A DNA stretch of 64,000 nt. Origin: Bacteroidales bacterium UBA1794. GTDB lineage: Bacteria; Bacteroidota; Bacteroidia; Bacteroidales; Bacteroidaceae. Under the pieces are notes generated by a model, which was given only the letters and a program-made list of their open reading frames with translations, did no database searches and was not told the origin of the DNA. Positions 19,373 through 29,076 of this stretch are shown here, piece by piece. The stretch covers positions 1 to 64,000 of the forward strand of contig DCFW01000040.1 in NCBI GenBank assembly GCA_002315435.1. The letters are read 5' to 3'. The translations under genes and the position numbers were made by a program. The stretch's first letter is position 1; each line of letters begins with the position of its first letter.

Positions 19373-20140
19373 ATGGAAAATAAACGTCCTCTGATACTTA
19401 TATCCAATGATGATGGATTTCAAGCAAAAGGAATAAATGAATTAATAAGGTATGTAAGTGACTTAGGTGATATTGTGGTGATGGCGCCGGATGGTCCGAG
19501 ATCAGGACAATCAAGTGCTATTACTGTTCATGATCCGGTACGTTATCAGTTGGTGAGACGTGTTTCGGGCCTGACCATATATAAATGTTCAGGTACTCCA
19601 ACAGATTGCATAAAACTGTCAAAAATGACTGTACTTGAACGTAAGCCTGATTTATTGTTGTCAGGCATTAATCATGGCGAAAATGCAGGCATTAATGCAA
19701 TTTATTCAGGTACAATGGGTGCTGTGATTGAGGGATGTCTCAATAGTATACCTTCTATTGGATTCTCTGTTGATAATCACAGTCTTGATGCTGATTTTGT
19801 ACATTGCGCAGAGACGATAAGAAGAATAATAAGGAAGACATTGCAGGAGGGACTTCCCCAAAACATTTGTTTAAATGTGAACTTTCCGGCTGAGGGAGAA
19901 ATAAAAGGTGTCAGGATCTGCAGGCAAACTAAGGGCGTCTGGGGGCATGAGTGGGAGAAACAGACTCATCCTCGCGGTTTTGATTTCTTTTGGTTGACAG
20001 GTGACTTTGAAAATAAGGAGCCGGAATGCGAAGACACAGACAATTGGGCTTTCCATAATGGATATGCTTCCATTACTCCTACTTCTGTAGATTTAACTGC
20101 TTATGAAATGATAGATAAACTTAAAGCTTGGAACTTATGA
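19373..20140 (+). CDS. surE: 5'/3'-nucleotidase SurE
   Basis: A 255-aa SurE. Residues [16 protein letters not shown] contain the metal-binding Asp pair, with SSAITV and later [21 protein letters not shown] completing the metal/phosphate site (Asn and Ser ligands). It dephosphorylates nucleoside monophosphates. I start at the ATG at 19373; the seven residues upstream are not family-like. A -7-like TATTTTTG lies at 19347-19354. The stop overlaps the lpxB start (ATGA). Confidence 0.95.
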   Translation: MENKRPLILISNDDGFQAKGINELIRYVSDLGDIVVMAPDGPRSGQSSAITVHDPVRYQLVRRVSGLTIYKCSGTPTDCIKLSKMTVLERKPDLLLSGINHGENAGINAIYSGTMGAVIEGCLNSIPSIGFSVDNHSLDADFVHCAETIRRIIRKTLQEGLPQNICLNVNFPAEGEIKGVRICRQTKGVWGHEWEKQTHPRGFDFFWLTGDFENKEPECEDTDNWAFHNGYASITPTSVDLTAYEMIDKLKAWNL

Positions 20141-21273
20141 AATATTATTTGATATCAGGTGAAGCTTCCGGCGATTTGCATGCATCGAACTTGATGCATG
20201 CATTAAAAAGTGCGGATCATGATGCTGAATTTCGATTCTTTGGTGGTGATTTGATGGAAGCGGAAGGAGGAACGTTGGTTATGCATTATAAAAAATTGGC
20301 GTATATGGCATTTATTCCTGTGCTGATGCATTTACCTACAATCCTCAAGAATATGAAGATGTGTAAGCGTGATGTTGAAGATTGGCATCCTGATGTTCTT
20401 ATTCTAATTGATTATCCGGGATTTAATCTCTCTATTGCAAAATATATTAAGGCAAATACTTCGATTCCTATCTATTATTATATCTCTCCGAAGATTTGGG
20501 CTTGGAAAGAATATAGGATAAAGAATATTAAGCGTGATATAGATCAACTTTTTTCTATTCTACCGTTTGAAGTTCCTTTTTTCAATAAACACCAATATCA
20601 AGTTCGTTATGTGGGGAATCCGACTGTTGATGAGATAGCGTCATTCAAAACTACCTATCATGATGACGACTTTGTTGAAGCAAACTCTCTTTCATCTCAA
20701 CCCATCATTGCTCTTTTATCCGGTAGTAGGAAGCAAGAAATAAAAGATAACTTACCGATAATGTTGAATGCAGCATCTAGTTTTCCCGGCTATCAATTAG
20801 TTTTGGCGGGTGCTCCCGGAATCTCTCCTGACTACTATCAGCAGTATATTCAAGGAGTGCCGGTAAAGATCGTTTTTGGTAAAACTTATGAATTGCTTTC
20901 ACATGCACGTGCGGCTTTAGTCACATCAGGAACTGCTACTTTGGAAACAGCTCTTTTCAAAGTACCTCAAGTCGTTTGCTATCATACGCCGATGGGTAAA
21001 ATGTACTCGTTCTTGAAAAAACACTTTTTACTCGTGAAATATGTTTCTCTGGTTAATTTGATTGTAGATAGAGAAATCGTTTCGGAGTTGGTTGCAGATA
21101 AAATGAAACTAACATACGTTCAGAACGAATTGGGGAAAATTCTTTCCGATACACCTGAACGCGATCAGATGCTGAAGGGTTACGATGAGATGATAAAAAT
21201 ATTGGGACCTGCTGGAGCATCACAAAATACAGCACAACAGATGGTGTTTCTTTTACAAGATCGCTTAAAATAG
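20137..21273 (+). CDS. lpxB: Lipid-A-disaccharide synthase
   Basis: A 378-aa LpxB. It joins UDP-2,3-diacylglucosamine and lipid X to give the lipid A disaccharide at the inner face of the inner membrane. Motifs: [18 protein letters not shown] at the N-terminus, [52 protein letters not shown], and [20 protein letters not shown] near the donor-binding C-terminal half. The start ATG overlaps the surE stop, and the 3' end overlaps the convergent cdsA by 9 nt. Confidence 0.95.
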   Translation: MKYYLISGEASGDLHASNLMHALKSADHDAEFRFFGGDLMEAEGGTLVMHYKKLAYMAFIPVLMHLPTILKNMKMCKRDVEDWHPDVLILIDYPGFNLSIAKYIKANTSIPIYYYISPKIWAWKEYRIKNIKRDIDQLFSILPFEVPFFNKHQYQVRYVGNPTVDEIASFKTTYHDDDFVEANSLSSQPIIALLSGSRKQEIKDNLPIMLNAASSFPGYQLVLAGAPGISPDYYQQYIQGVPVKIVFGKTYELLSHARAALVTSGTATLETALFKVPQVVCYHTPMGKMYSFLKKHFLLVKYVSLVNLIVDREIVSELVADKMKLTYVQNELGKILSDTPERDQMLKGYDEMIKILGPAGASQNTAQQMVFLLQDRLK

Positions 21274-22107
21274 CGAAACCGTGTAAAGATATACGATGAC
21301 AGCAGGAACAGTTATTAGTAAGCTGTCAAATCTGTCAAGCATGCCTCCGTGTCCGGGTAACATGTGTCCTGAATCTTTTATCTGTAAGGTTCGTTTGAGA
21401 AGAGATTCTACCAAGTCTCCTAAAGTTCCAAAAACAATAATGGTTATTCCCAGTCCACACCATTTTAAAGGCGTAATCTCTTTTGAGAAGTAAGAGAAGA
21501 CCAATGCGGTTATGATTACGAAAATCGCTCCACCAATAGAACCTTCCCATGATTTCTTAGGAGATATTCGAGGAAACAAGTGATGCTTCCCGAAGAGAGA
21601 ACCTATGCAATAAGCGCCTGTGTCATTTATCCACAAGAATACAAATATCGAAAGTATAAGCGTTGGTTGATATATGATTTCTCCTGTAGTCGGATTTACC
21701 TGAAAGGCTATTACCGTTAGCAGTGCAAAGGGCAATGCTACATATATTTGTGCCAGCATTGTGTAAGCCCATGTTGCTATTGGGTCTTTGTGTTTTAGAT
21801 AGAGTTCACTTATGAGTGAATACATCAATAATATAAGGTATGGGATAAATATTTGCGAGCCGGATTCTCCCTTGCAAAAGCCAAAGAAAGCAAAGAAAAG
21901 GTATACACCTCCAATGATACTAATGAAACGGTTGACATCAACTTCTTCTTTTTGGTTAACGAGATCACAAAATTCGGCAACACATAGAGCCGCTGTAATA
22001 GCGAAAATCAAAGCAAAAGTATAGAAACTAAATATAATGCAACTCACAATAACGGCTACAAAGCAAATGCCTGTAGCCGTACGCAATAATAAATTATTAT
22101 TTTTCAT
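21265..22107 (-). CDS. cdsA: Phosphatidate cytidylyltransferase
   Basis: A 280-aa polytopic inner-membrane protein with about seven or eight hydrophobic segments. The C-terminal CdsA signature is complete: SLLKRTLQIKDSGHMLPGHGGMLDRFDS (about residues 235-265), with KKSWEGSIGGA before it. It makes CDP-diacylglycerol from phosphatidate and CTP for phospholipid synthesis. Its start overlaps the ftsH 3' end by 11 nt, placing it third in the rsfS-ftsH-cdsA run. Confidence 0.94.
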   Translation of the reverse strand: MKNNNLLLRTATGICFVAVIVSCIIFSFYTFALIFAITAALCVAEFCDLVNQKEEVDVNRFISIIGGVYLFFAFFGFCKGESGSQIFIPYLILLMYSLISELYLKHKDPIATWAYTMLAQIYVALPFALLTVIAFQVNPTTGEIIYQPTLILSIFVFLWINDTGAYCIGSLFGKHHLFPRISPKKSWEGSIGGAIFVIITALVFSYFSKEITPLKWCGLGITIIVFGTLGDLVESLLKRTLQIKDSGHMLPGHGGMLDRFDSLLITVPAVIVYLYTVSLF

Positions 22108-24112
22108 TCTCTTCTGTTGTAGTATCAGCTGTATCTTTCTTTTCTTGAGCTTCGTCTATTCCAGCTTTGGTATTGTCGGCCTCTTTCTTTTCTTTTGATG
22201 CGCTCTCTTCCATAATCTCTTCCGAGCGAGAATGCCATGGACGTTTCCCAAAGATTTTCTCTACATCTTCAGCCATGATAACTTCCTTTTCAATTAATAG
22301 ACCAGCCAATTGATTGTGCTTTTCTTTATTCTCTGTAAGAAGTTTTTTTGCGCGTTCATATTGCTCGGCAATTAAATCCCTTGCAGCAGCATCAATAGTT
22401 TCAGCTGTCTTTTCGCTATATGGTTTATTGAAAGAATAATCTTCGTTGCTATAGTAACACAGGTTTGGCAGTTCTTTGCTCATTCCCATGTATGCGATCA
22501 TTCCATAAACTTGTTTGGTCACTCTTTCAAGATCATTCATAGCACCTGAGGATATTTGACCGGTGAAGAGTTCTTCAGCAGCACGTCCGCCAAGTAGTGA
22601 ACATATTTCGTCAAGCATCTGATTCTTTGTTGTAATCTGGCGTTCTTCCGGCAGATACCATGCAGCTCCTAAAGCTTGTCCGCGTGGAACGATTGTTACT
22701 TTTATCAGCGGACTTGCATGTTCCAATAACCATGATATACTTGCATGACCGGCTTCGTGCAGAGCAATAGTTCTGCGTTCATCGACAGTCATTATTTTTG
22801 TTTTCTTTTCCAATCCTCCGACTATGCGGTCAACAGCATCAAGGAAATCCTGTTTTTCTACAAAGCTTTTATAATGGCGGGCTGCAATTAAAGCTGCTTC
22901 ATTACATACGTTTGCAATGTCTGCACCTGAGAATCCGGGAGTCTGACGAGCCAATAGATCTACATCTACGCTTTCATCAATTTTTACAGGACGTAAGTGA
23001 ACTTCAAAAATCTCTTTACGTTCATTTAAATCGGGCAAGTCTACATGGATCTGTCTATCAAAACGTCCGGCACGTAGAAGAGCTTTGTCTAATATATCCA
23101 TACGGTTGGTTGCTGCCAAGACGATAATACCGCTATTTGTGCCGAATCCATCCATCTCAGTAAGCAATTGATTCAACGTATTCTCTCTTTCGTCATTGCC
23201 ACCCATGCTGGGGTTCTTTCCGCGTGCTCTACCTACTGCATCTATTTCATCTATAAAAATGATACAAGGTGATTTCTCTTTAGCTTGTTTGAATAAGTCA
23301 CGTACTCGTGATGCGCCAACTCCGACAAACATTTCAACGAAATCAGATCCTGATAATGAAAAGAAAGGAACTGCAGCTTCACCGGCAACGGCTTTAGCCA
23401 ATAAGGTTTTACCGGTTCCCGGAGGGCCGACCAATAATGCACCTTTAGGAATCTTTCCTCCTAGTTCCGTATATTTTTGTGGCTCTCGTAAGAATTCCAC
23501 TATTTCTTCTACTTCCTGTTTCGCACTAGCCAATCCCGCCACATCTTTAAACGTGGTTTTTATCTGTTGCCCGTTTTTATCAAACAACTGTGCTTTGGAT
23601 TTTCCTACATTGAATACGCTTCCGCCGCCTCCGGCTCCATTTCCCATGCGTTTCATAAAGAAGAACCATATGCCGACAAAGAATAAGATAGGTAATATCT
23701 GCCATAATATAGCTGTGAGATAGTCTTTTTTCTCTGCATAAGATTCTTCACCTGCAAAATGGCGTGTAATCCGTTGTTGTTGCAGAAATGTAGTAACAGC
23801 ATCACTGGATGGTACGTGTGTAGTTAACATAGCTACATGACCAACCTTGTTGGAGTCAGGACCAAAGACGTCTTTCACATGATTGGATGTGATGTAAAGC
23901 TCCAATGTGTTGTCGCTATAAGTAACAACCTTTGAAACATACCCGTTGGCTACATATGTTTGGAATTTAGTATAACTAACTTCTTTCTCCACAGATTGCC
24001 CACCATCAGCGAAATATAATGCAATCAGAACAATTGCTATAATAGCAAACATCCAATTGAAATTGAAGTGGGGAGTAGTCAAGCGGTTATTGGGTTTGTT
24101 TTGTTCTTCCAT
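22097..24112 (-). CDS. ftsH: ATP-dependent zinc metalloprotease FtsH
   Basis: A 671-aa membrane AAA protease. TM1 is at ~18-37 and TM2 at ~133-152, with a periplasmic segment between. Walker [19 protein letters not shown] lies near 227, Walker [16 protein letters not shown] near 290, and the SRH region [16 protein letters not shown] follows. The zinc site [11 protein letters not shown] (HExxH) is near 450. The C-terminal tail (~630-671) is rich in Glu/Lys/Thr. It degrades membrane and regulatory proteins. It starts 7 nt after rsfS on the minus strand. Confidence 0.96.
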   Translation of the reverse strand: MEEQNKPNNRLTTPHFNFNWMFAIIAIVLIALYFADGGQSVEKEVSYTKFQTYVANGYVSKVVTYSDNTLELYITSNHVKDVFGPDSNKVGHVAMLTTHVPSSDAVTTFLQQQRITRHFAGEESYAEKKDYLTAILWQILPILFFVGIWFFFMKRMGNGAGGGGSVFNVGKSKAQLFDKNGQQIKTTFKDVAGLASAKQEVEEIVEFLREPQKYTELGGKIPKGALLVGPPGTGKTLLAKAVAGEAAVPFFSLSGSDFVEMFVGVGASRVRDLFKQAKEKSPCIIFIDEIDAVGRARGKNPSMGGNDERENTLNQLLTEMDGFGTNSGIIVLAATNRMDILDKALLRAGRFDRQIHVDLPDLNERKEIFEVHLRPVKIDESVDVDLLARQTPGFSGADIANVCNEAALIAARHYKSFVEKQDFLDAVDRIVGGLEKKTKIMTVDERRTIALHEAGHASISWLLEHASPLIKVTIVPRGQALGAAWYLPEERQITTKNQMLDEICSLLGGRAAEELFTGQISSGAMNDLERVTKQVYGMIAYMGMSKELPNLCYYSNEDYSFNKPYSEKTAETIDAAARDLIAEQYERAKKLLTENKEKHNQLAGLLIEKEVIMAEDVEKIFGKRPWHSRSEEIMEESASKEKKEADNTKAGIDEAQEKKDTADTTTEENEK

Positions 24113-24119
24113 TTTAGTT

Positions 24120-24479
24120 TTAATTTAAATCTGCAATATTGGTTAATTTGGCATCAGCCCACAGATGTTCCAAGTCATAATGCTGCCTTGCCTCTGGTAC
24201 GAATACATGCACAATAATGTCAGCGTAGTCCATTACGACCCATTCTGCATTGTTTTTTCCATCAATGAAAATAGGTTTTTCTCCGCAATTCTTACGTACG
24301 TAACTTGATACTTCTTCAGCAACCGCCGATACTTGACTTGGAGAGTTACCCTGACAAATTACGAGGTATTTACAAATAGTATCATTTATATTGGTAAGAT
24401 CGGCTACAATAATTTTATAACCTTTTTTCTCTTGTATCCCTTCGATGATAGTGTCAACTAAATTCTTTATTTCAACCAT
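24120..24479 (-). CDS. rsfS: Ribosomal silencing factor RsfS
   Basis: A 119-aa member of the RsfS/Iojap family, full length. The core KIIVADLTNINDTICKYLVICQGNSPSQVSAVAEEV is the hallmark, followed by GKNNAEWVVMDYADIIVHVFVPEARQHYDLEHLWADA. It binds ribosomal protein L14 and blocks subunit joining in stationary or starved cells. It is first of the rsfS-ftsH-cdsA run. A minus-strand -7 element (TATCTTTG, complement of 24510-24517) sits upstream. Confidence 0.94.
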   Translation of the reverse strand: MVEIKNLVDTIIEGIQEKKGYKIIVADLTNINDTICKYLVICQGNSPSQVSAVAEEVSSYVRKNCGEKPIFIDGKNNAEWVVMDYADIIVHVFVPEARQHYDLEHLWADAKLTNIADLN

Positions 24480-24600
24480 ATTAAATATTCATAACTAGTA
24501 TTTATGCCACAAAGATATACTCTTTTCTTCAAAATAATTTAAATGCAGCGAGAAATCTCTAATGTTTTTGCTATATTAACAAAAAAAACTTTCAAACTGT

Positions 24601-24630
24601 TTTGCATTTCATAATTAATATCTACCTTTG
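24601..24630 (+). promoter_or_regulatory. Promoter of tRNA-Gln
   Basis: TTTG (24601-24604), 18-nt spacer, TACCTTTG (24623-24630). Matches the Bacteroidales -33/-7 pattern, with the tRNA starting about 25 nt downstream. Confidence 0.7.
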
Positions 24631-24654
24631 CGGTCACAAATCGCGAAGGGTGAT

Positions 24655-24725
24655 TGGGCTATGGTGTAATGGTAACACTTCAGTTTCTGGCACTGACGTT
24701 TCTGGTTCGAATCCGGATAGCCCAG
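24655..24725 (+). tRNA. trnQ: tRNA-Gln (CTG)
   Basis: Cloverleaf read by eye: acceptor TGGGCTA / TAGCCCA; D-stem GTGT / ACAC; anticodon stem TCAGT / ACTGA with loop TTCTGGC, giving anticodon CTG (Gln, reads CAG); T-stem TCTGG / CCGGA with loop TTCGAAT; discriminator G. CCA is not encoded. Confidence 0.92.
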
Positions 24726-24788
24726 CAAAATAATAAAGGATTTCGATCGGTAAGGTTGAGATCCTTTATTGTTTATTTTGTGAAAATA

Positions 24789-24820
24789 TTTGTGTAGATC
24801 ATAAATATTTCTCACCTTTG
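24789..24820 (+). promoter_or_regulatory. Promoter of rplS
   Basis: TTTG (24789-24792), 20-nt spacer, CACCTTTG (24813-24820), one mismatch to TAnnTTTG. Leaves a leader of about 75 nt before the L19 start. Confidence 0.6.
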
Positions 24821-24904
24821 CAGTCGCTTTCGCGCAATCGCTATCAAAGAAGTGTAATTTGGTATGTTGCGTAGGACAATTAAACAAATTAAAAGTCATT
24901 TAAG

Positions 24905-25258
24905 ATGGATTTTATTAAAGTTGCTGAAGAAGCATTTGCGACTGGTAAGTCATTCCCGGCATTCAAATCGGGTGACACTATTACTGTTGCATATCGTATC
25001 AAAGAGGGTACTAAAGAGCGTGTACAGTTGTACCGTGGAGTAGTTATCAAAATTTGCGGTCATGGCGAGAAAAAGCGTTTTACAGTACGTAAAATGTCTA
25101 GTTCAGTTGGTGTAGAGCGTATCTTCCCACTTGAATCTCCGTTCATTGATAGTATCGAAGTTAACAAGATCGGTAAAGTTCGCCGTGCGAAACTTTACTA
25201 TTTACGTAAGTTAACCGGTAAAAAAGCTAGAATTAAAGAGAAAAGAGTAGTTTCTTAA
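24905..25258 (+). CDS. rplS: 50S ribosomal protein L19
   Basis: A 117-aa L19 of normal length. The conserved blocks are [29 protein letters not shown] (residues ~19-48), [43 protein letters not shown], and a basic C-terminus. It sits at the 30S-50S interface. The gene is separate from the trmD/rimM operon seen in proteobacteria and has its own promoter and terminator. Confidence 0.97.
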   Translation: MDFIKVAEEAFATGKSFPAFKSGDTITVAYRIKEGTKERVQLYRGVVIKICGHGEKKRFTVRKMSSSVGVERIFPLESPFIDSIEVNKIGKVRRAKLYYLRKLTGKKARIKEKRVVS

Positions 25259-25280
25259 TGTCTTTAAATCGTATTGCATA

Positions 25281-25314
25281 AAAAAAAGGATAGCATTAAT
25301 CGCTACCCTTTTTT
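25281..25314 (+). terminator. Intrinsic terminator after rplS
   Basis: GGATAGC, loop ATTAATC, GCTACCC, flanked by A7 and T6. It lies 22 nt after the rplS stop. Confidence 0.85.
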
Positions 25315-25492
25315 GTTTGCCTGAATTCTAATAGAGAAAGAGCTTCTCACTAATTATGAACACAGATGCTAGAGTGAATAAGGGCTATATAAGCGTTTAT
25401 CGGATCGCGTAAAACAAAGTAAAGTCTCTAGTTCTTAGAATGCAAAAATCCTACAAACTTAATGTATAGATTATAAACTTTTTATGGAGAAG

Positions 25493-25523
25493 TTTGGCCG
25501 TAAAGGTTTTATTTATACTTTTG
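25493..25523 (+). promoter_or_regulatory. Promoter of the metal-efflux locus
   Basis: TTTG (25493-25496), 19-nt spacer, TACTTTTG (25516-25523): a full match. The expected transcription start (5-8 nt after the -7 box) coincides with the GTG start codon of the next gene at 25528. Confidence 0.7.
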
Positions 25524-25527
25524 CATT

Positions 25528-25929
25528 GTGTTAAAGCGCTTTATTTCCATATCATTAGTTGCAATAGTTGCGAGTTTCATCTTGTTACTTTCTGCTGTTC
25601 CGCATCACCATCACGGGGATGCAATGTGTGTGTCTTCAGAAAAATGTTTGCTTGATAATAAGATAAATGACGTACATACAGGACATCATGAGAGCACCAA
25701 TGATACGGAATCTTGTGTCGTAAGGCATTTCTTTTCACAAAAAGGTGGAGCAAACGCATTGACATCTTTTTTATTCTTATCTCTTCTATTTCCGTTAGTT
25801 TGTCTTTTTGCCAGTAGTCTTTACAATAGTATTTTCCATTCGGGTACACTTGCGATGTATATCGTTCCCTCGTGTCCCAAAGTGCATGCCAAGAGTCTCG
25901 GACTTCGGGCACCTCCTTATTTAATGTAA
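25528..25929 (+). CDS. His/Cys-rich small membrane protein upstream of RND efflux genes
   Basis: A 133-aa protein with a GTG start. An N-terminal hydrophobic segment (~4-22) is followed by PHHHHGDAMC and further His/Cys residues up to ~70, which look metal-binding. A second hydrophobic stretch lies at ~79-98. It resembles uncharacterised Bacteroides proteins (DUF6769-like, from memory) found just before CusA-type pumps. Position and composition suggest a periplasmic or membrane metal-binding accessory of the efflux system. The start is uncertain because the promoter leaves no 5' leader. Confidence 0.65.
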   Translation: MLKRFISISLVAIVASFILLLSAVPHHHHGDAMCVSSEKCLLDNKINDVHTGHHESTNDTESCVVRHFFSQKGGANALTSFLFLSLLFPLVCLFASSLYNSIFHSGTLAMYIVPSCPKVHAKSLGLRAPPYLM

Positions 25930-26100
25930 TATTTTACTGATTTTATTAAGAGTTTTCTTTTTTGAAGGGAACAGTCTGCCTCGGATTCTTATTGAATTTG
26001 CTCGTTTAAGCCGTTTCTTGTGTCATTGCAAGTGTGGCACATTATAGGTATGTTTAAGCTGTTCCCCAGATTTATTTTTTGTATTTAATAATAAGAGATT

Positions 26101-29076
26101 ATGTTTCAAGCATTAATAAAATATTCTATCAAGAATAAGCTGGTAGTGGGCATTTTCATTGGATTGCTTGTTATTTGGGGAAGTTATTCATTATGGCATT
26201 TGCCGTTTGATGCTACACCGGATATTACAAACAATCAGGTGCAAATCATCACACAAGCTCCATCGTTGGGTGCTCAAGAAGTGGAGCAGTTCATAACGAC
26301 TCCGTTGGAAATGTCATTGGCTAATATGCCCAAAATAGTAGAGAAAAGAAGTATAAGCAGAAGTGGTCTTTCTGTGATCACTCTGGTATTTAGTGATGAA
26401 ACGGATATCTATTGGGCACGTCAGCTGATCAGTCAGCAATTGAAAGAGGCTGAGAAGTCGATACCTAGTGGAATAGGGAATACGAGCCTTGCGCCTGTAT
26501 CTACGGGGCTAGGGGAAATATACCATTATGTAATTCGTCCTGAAAAGGGATACGAGAGCAAGTATAGCTTGACTGATTTGCGTACCATTCAGGATTGGAT
26601 TGTGAGAAAACAGTTAGCCGGTACCGAAGGTGTGGCTGAAATTAATGGATGGGGTGGCTATGTAAAACAGTATGAAGTAGCCATAAACAATGAAAGATTG
26701 AATGCCGCCGGAGTTTCCATTCCTGAAATATATGCCGCATTGGAGAGTAACAATGAGAATACAGGAGGAAGTTATATTGAACAAAATAGTAATCAATATT
26801 TCATTCGTGGAATAGGATTGGTTGGAAGTACGGAAGATATAGAGAAGATCCCAGTGAAGACTGTAAAGGGTATTCCTATTCTTATCAGAGATGTGGCAAA
26901 GGTGCAAATCGGTACAGCTACACGATACGGTGCGGTGACACGTAATGGTGAAGGCGAAGTGGTTGCAGGAATCACCTTAATGCTGAAAGGCGAAAACTTT
27001 CAACAAGTGATTAAGAATGTGAAAGAGCGCATTCAGGCGATACAGAAGAACTTGCCGAAAGGCGTGGTGATTGAACCTTTCATAGATCGTACGCAACTGG
27101 TCGACCGAACGATTGGTACCGTAGAACGCAACTTAATAGAAGGTGGATTAATCGTCATTTTCATATTGATATTGATGCTGGGTAACCTTCGAGCCGGACT
27201 TATCGTCGCCTCTGTCATTCCGTTGTCAATGCTCTTTGCTTTTGGTATGATGAGGCTTTTTGGCATTAGTGGCAACTTAATGAGTTTGGGGGCAATCGAT
27301 TTTGGAGTGATTGTGGATGGAGGAGTCATTATTGTTGAAGCCGTCTGTCGACGCATTTATTCGAATAATGCAGTAAATAGTACGTTATTGACTCGGGAAC
27401 AGATGGATGATGAGGTTTTTCATGCTTCGTCCAAGTTGATGACAAGTGCCGCTTTCGGTGAATTCATTATCCTTATTGTGTATCTCCCGTTGCTCGCTTT
27501 GGAAGGAATAGAAGGCAAAATGTTTCGTCCGATGGCGCAGACTGTTGCGTTTGCCATTATGGGCGCGTTTATCCTTTCCTTGACTTATGTACCAATGGTA
27601 AGTGCCTTGTTCTTAAAAAGGAGAACAGGTCATAAGCCCAATATATCGGATCGTATTGTTGGAAAACTGCAAAGTTGGTACCGTCCGGCATTGGCATATA
27701 GTTTGAAATGGAGCAGGACAATTCTTGGCGTGATGCTGGTAGTCTTTTCACTTAGTATATTCCTCTTTTCTCGAATGGGCGGCGAGTTTATACCAACTCT
27801 TGAAGAGGGTGATTTCGCTGCAGAGATTAGTATGGGACAAGGAACTTCTTTGTCGCAGGCAATTAAAAGCTTCTCAATGGCCGAGAAGATACTGAAGACC
27901 CAGTTCCCCGAAGTAAAGCAAGTCGTTACTAGAATCGGTAGTTCTGAAATACCGACCGATCCCATGCCGGTGGAACGAGGAGACATGATGATTGCATTGG
28001 TACCTAAAGAACAATGGAAAACTGCAACCACGAAGGACGAACTAATGAGTAAAATGAAGGAAGCTCTTGCTGTGCTTCCCGGTGTAAATGTGGAAATGAC
28101 TCAGCCTATACAAATGCGTAACAATGAATTGATTACTGGCATTAAACAAGACGTAGCCGTTAAAGTCTATGGACCGGATATGGATGTTCTTGCTGAGTCG
28201 GCTAATAAAATTGCTGCCTTAATACGAAATGTAGACGGCGTATCGGATCCTTATGTAGAGAAAATAAACGGTTTGCCTCAAATACAAGTCACTTATAATC
28301 GTGATCGACTTGCTAAATATGATATATCTATTAAAGATGCCAACTTGATATTAAAGACGGCTTATTCGGGAAGTGAAGCCGGATCGGTGTTTGAAAATGA
28401 CCGACAGTTTGATATGGTATTGCGTATGGATAGAGACTTACGTGCCGACCTTAATAATCTGGGCAACCTTTATATTCCATTGAAATCAGGCTCCTCCGTA
28501 CCGCTCTCGCAAGTTGCTGATATCCAATTCAGAAACGCACCTGCTCAGGTCAGTCATGAAGACGGACAACGCAGAATCTTTGTAGGGTTCAATGTTCGGG
28601 ATCGAGATGTTGAAAGTACAGTAAAGGAAATAAGAAATATATTGGATAAGAAGTTGCAACTACCTCCGGGATACTATTACAAGTATGGCGGTCAATTTCA
28701 AAATCTGGAAGAAGCAAAGAGCCGTTTGTCTACCGTTCTGCCTGTTGCTTTGTTGTTGATTCTTATATTGTTGTATGCCACTTTGAGGAATGTCAGAGAG
28801 AGTCTGTTTGTCTTCACTGCCATACCACTTTCAACCATTGGTGGAATCGCAGCATTGTGGATTAGAGGAATGCCTTTCAGTATATCTGCCGGAGTAGGAT
28901 TCATTGCTTTGTTCGGAGTCGCGGTGCTAAATGGAATAGTGCTGATCGCTCAATACAACCAGTTGGAAAAGGATGGGATAAAGGACATCAAAGAGCGGAT
29001 AGTGAAGGGAAGTATGACTCGATTACGACCGGTTCTTATTCAACTAAATTATTTACAAGGTTATGAAAACAAATAA
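26101..29076 (+). CDS. CusA/CzcA-family RND metal efflux pump, C-terminally truncated
   Basis: A 991-aa heavy-metal RND transporter. TM1 lies near the N-terminus, followed by the first porter domain (DATPDITNNQVQI typical of CusA/CzcA). TM4 has the proton-relay acids D400, D406 and E413 (GAIDFGVIVDGGVIIVEAV). The second porter domain and TM7-TM10 follow. Full-length members run ~1030-1050 aa, and Bacteroidetes versions often carry a fused C-terminal TolC domain (~1400+ aa). Here the protein stops right after MTRLRPVLI and ends QLNYLQGYENK, which resembles the last residues of such a TolC domain. TM11-12 and the TolC part thus appear deleted in frame. Pump function is doubtful. It overlaps the adaptor gene by 14 nt. 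Confidence 0.85.
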   Translation: MFQALIKYSIKNKLVVGIFIGLLVIWGSYSLWHLPFDATPDITNNQVQIITQAPSLGAQEVEQFITTPLEMSLANMPKIVEKRSISRSGLSVITLVFSDETDIYWARQLISQQLKEAEKSIPSGIGNTSLAPVSTGLGEIYHYVIRPEKGYESKYSLTDLRTIQDWIVRKQLAGTEGVAEINGWGGYVKQYEVAINNERLNAAGVSIPEIYAALESNNENTGGSYIEQNSNQYFIRGIGLVGSTEDIEKIPVKTVKGIPILIRDVAKVQIGTATRYGAVTRNGEGEVVAGITLMLKGENFQQVIKNVKERIQAIQKNLPKGVVIEPFIDRTQLVDRTIGTVERNLIEGGLIVIFILILMLGNLRAGLIVASVIPLSMLFAFGMMRLFGISGNLMSLGAIDFGVIVDGGVIIVEAVCRRIYSNNAVNSTLLTREQMDDEVFHASSKLMTSAAFGEFIILIVYLPLLALEGIEGKMFRPMAQTVAFAIMGAFILSLTYVPMVSALFLKRRTGHKPNISDRIVGKLQSWYRPALAYSLKWSRTILGVMLVVFSLSIFLFSRMGGEFIPTLEEGDFAAEISMGQGTSLSQAIKSFSMAEKILKTQFPEVKQVVTRIGSSEIPTDPMPVERGDMMIALVPKEQWKTATTKDELMSKMKEALAVLPGVNVEMTQPIQMRNNELITGIKQDVAVKVYGPDMDVLAESANKIAALIRNVDGVSDPYVEKINGLPQIQVTYNRDRLAKYDISIKDANLILKTAYSGSEAGSVFENDRQFDMVLRMDRDLRADLNNLGNLYIPLKSGSSVPLSQVADIQFRNAPAQVSHEDGQRRIFVGFNVRDRDVESTVKEIRNILDKKLQLPPGYYYKYGGQFQNLEEAKSRLSTVLPVALLLILILLYATLRNVRESLFVFTAIPLSTIGGIAALWIRGMPFSISAGVGFIALFGVAVLNGIVLIAQYNQLEKDGIKDIKERIVKGSMTRLRPVLIQLNYLQGYENK

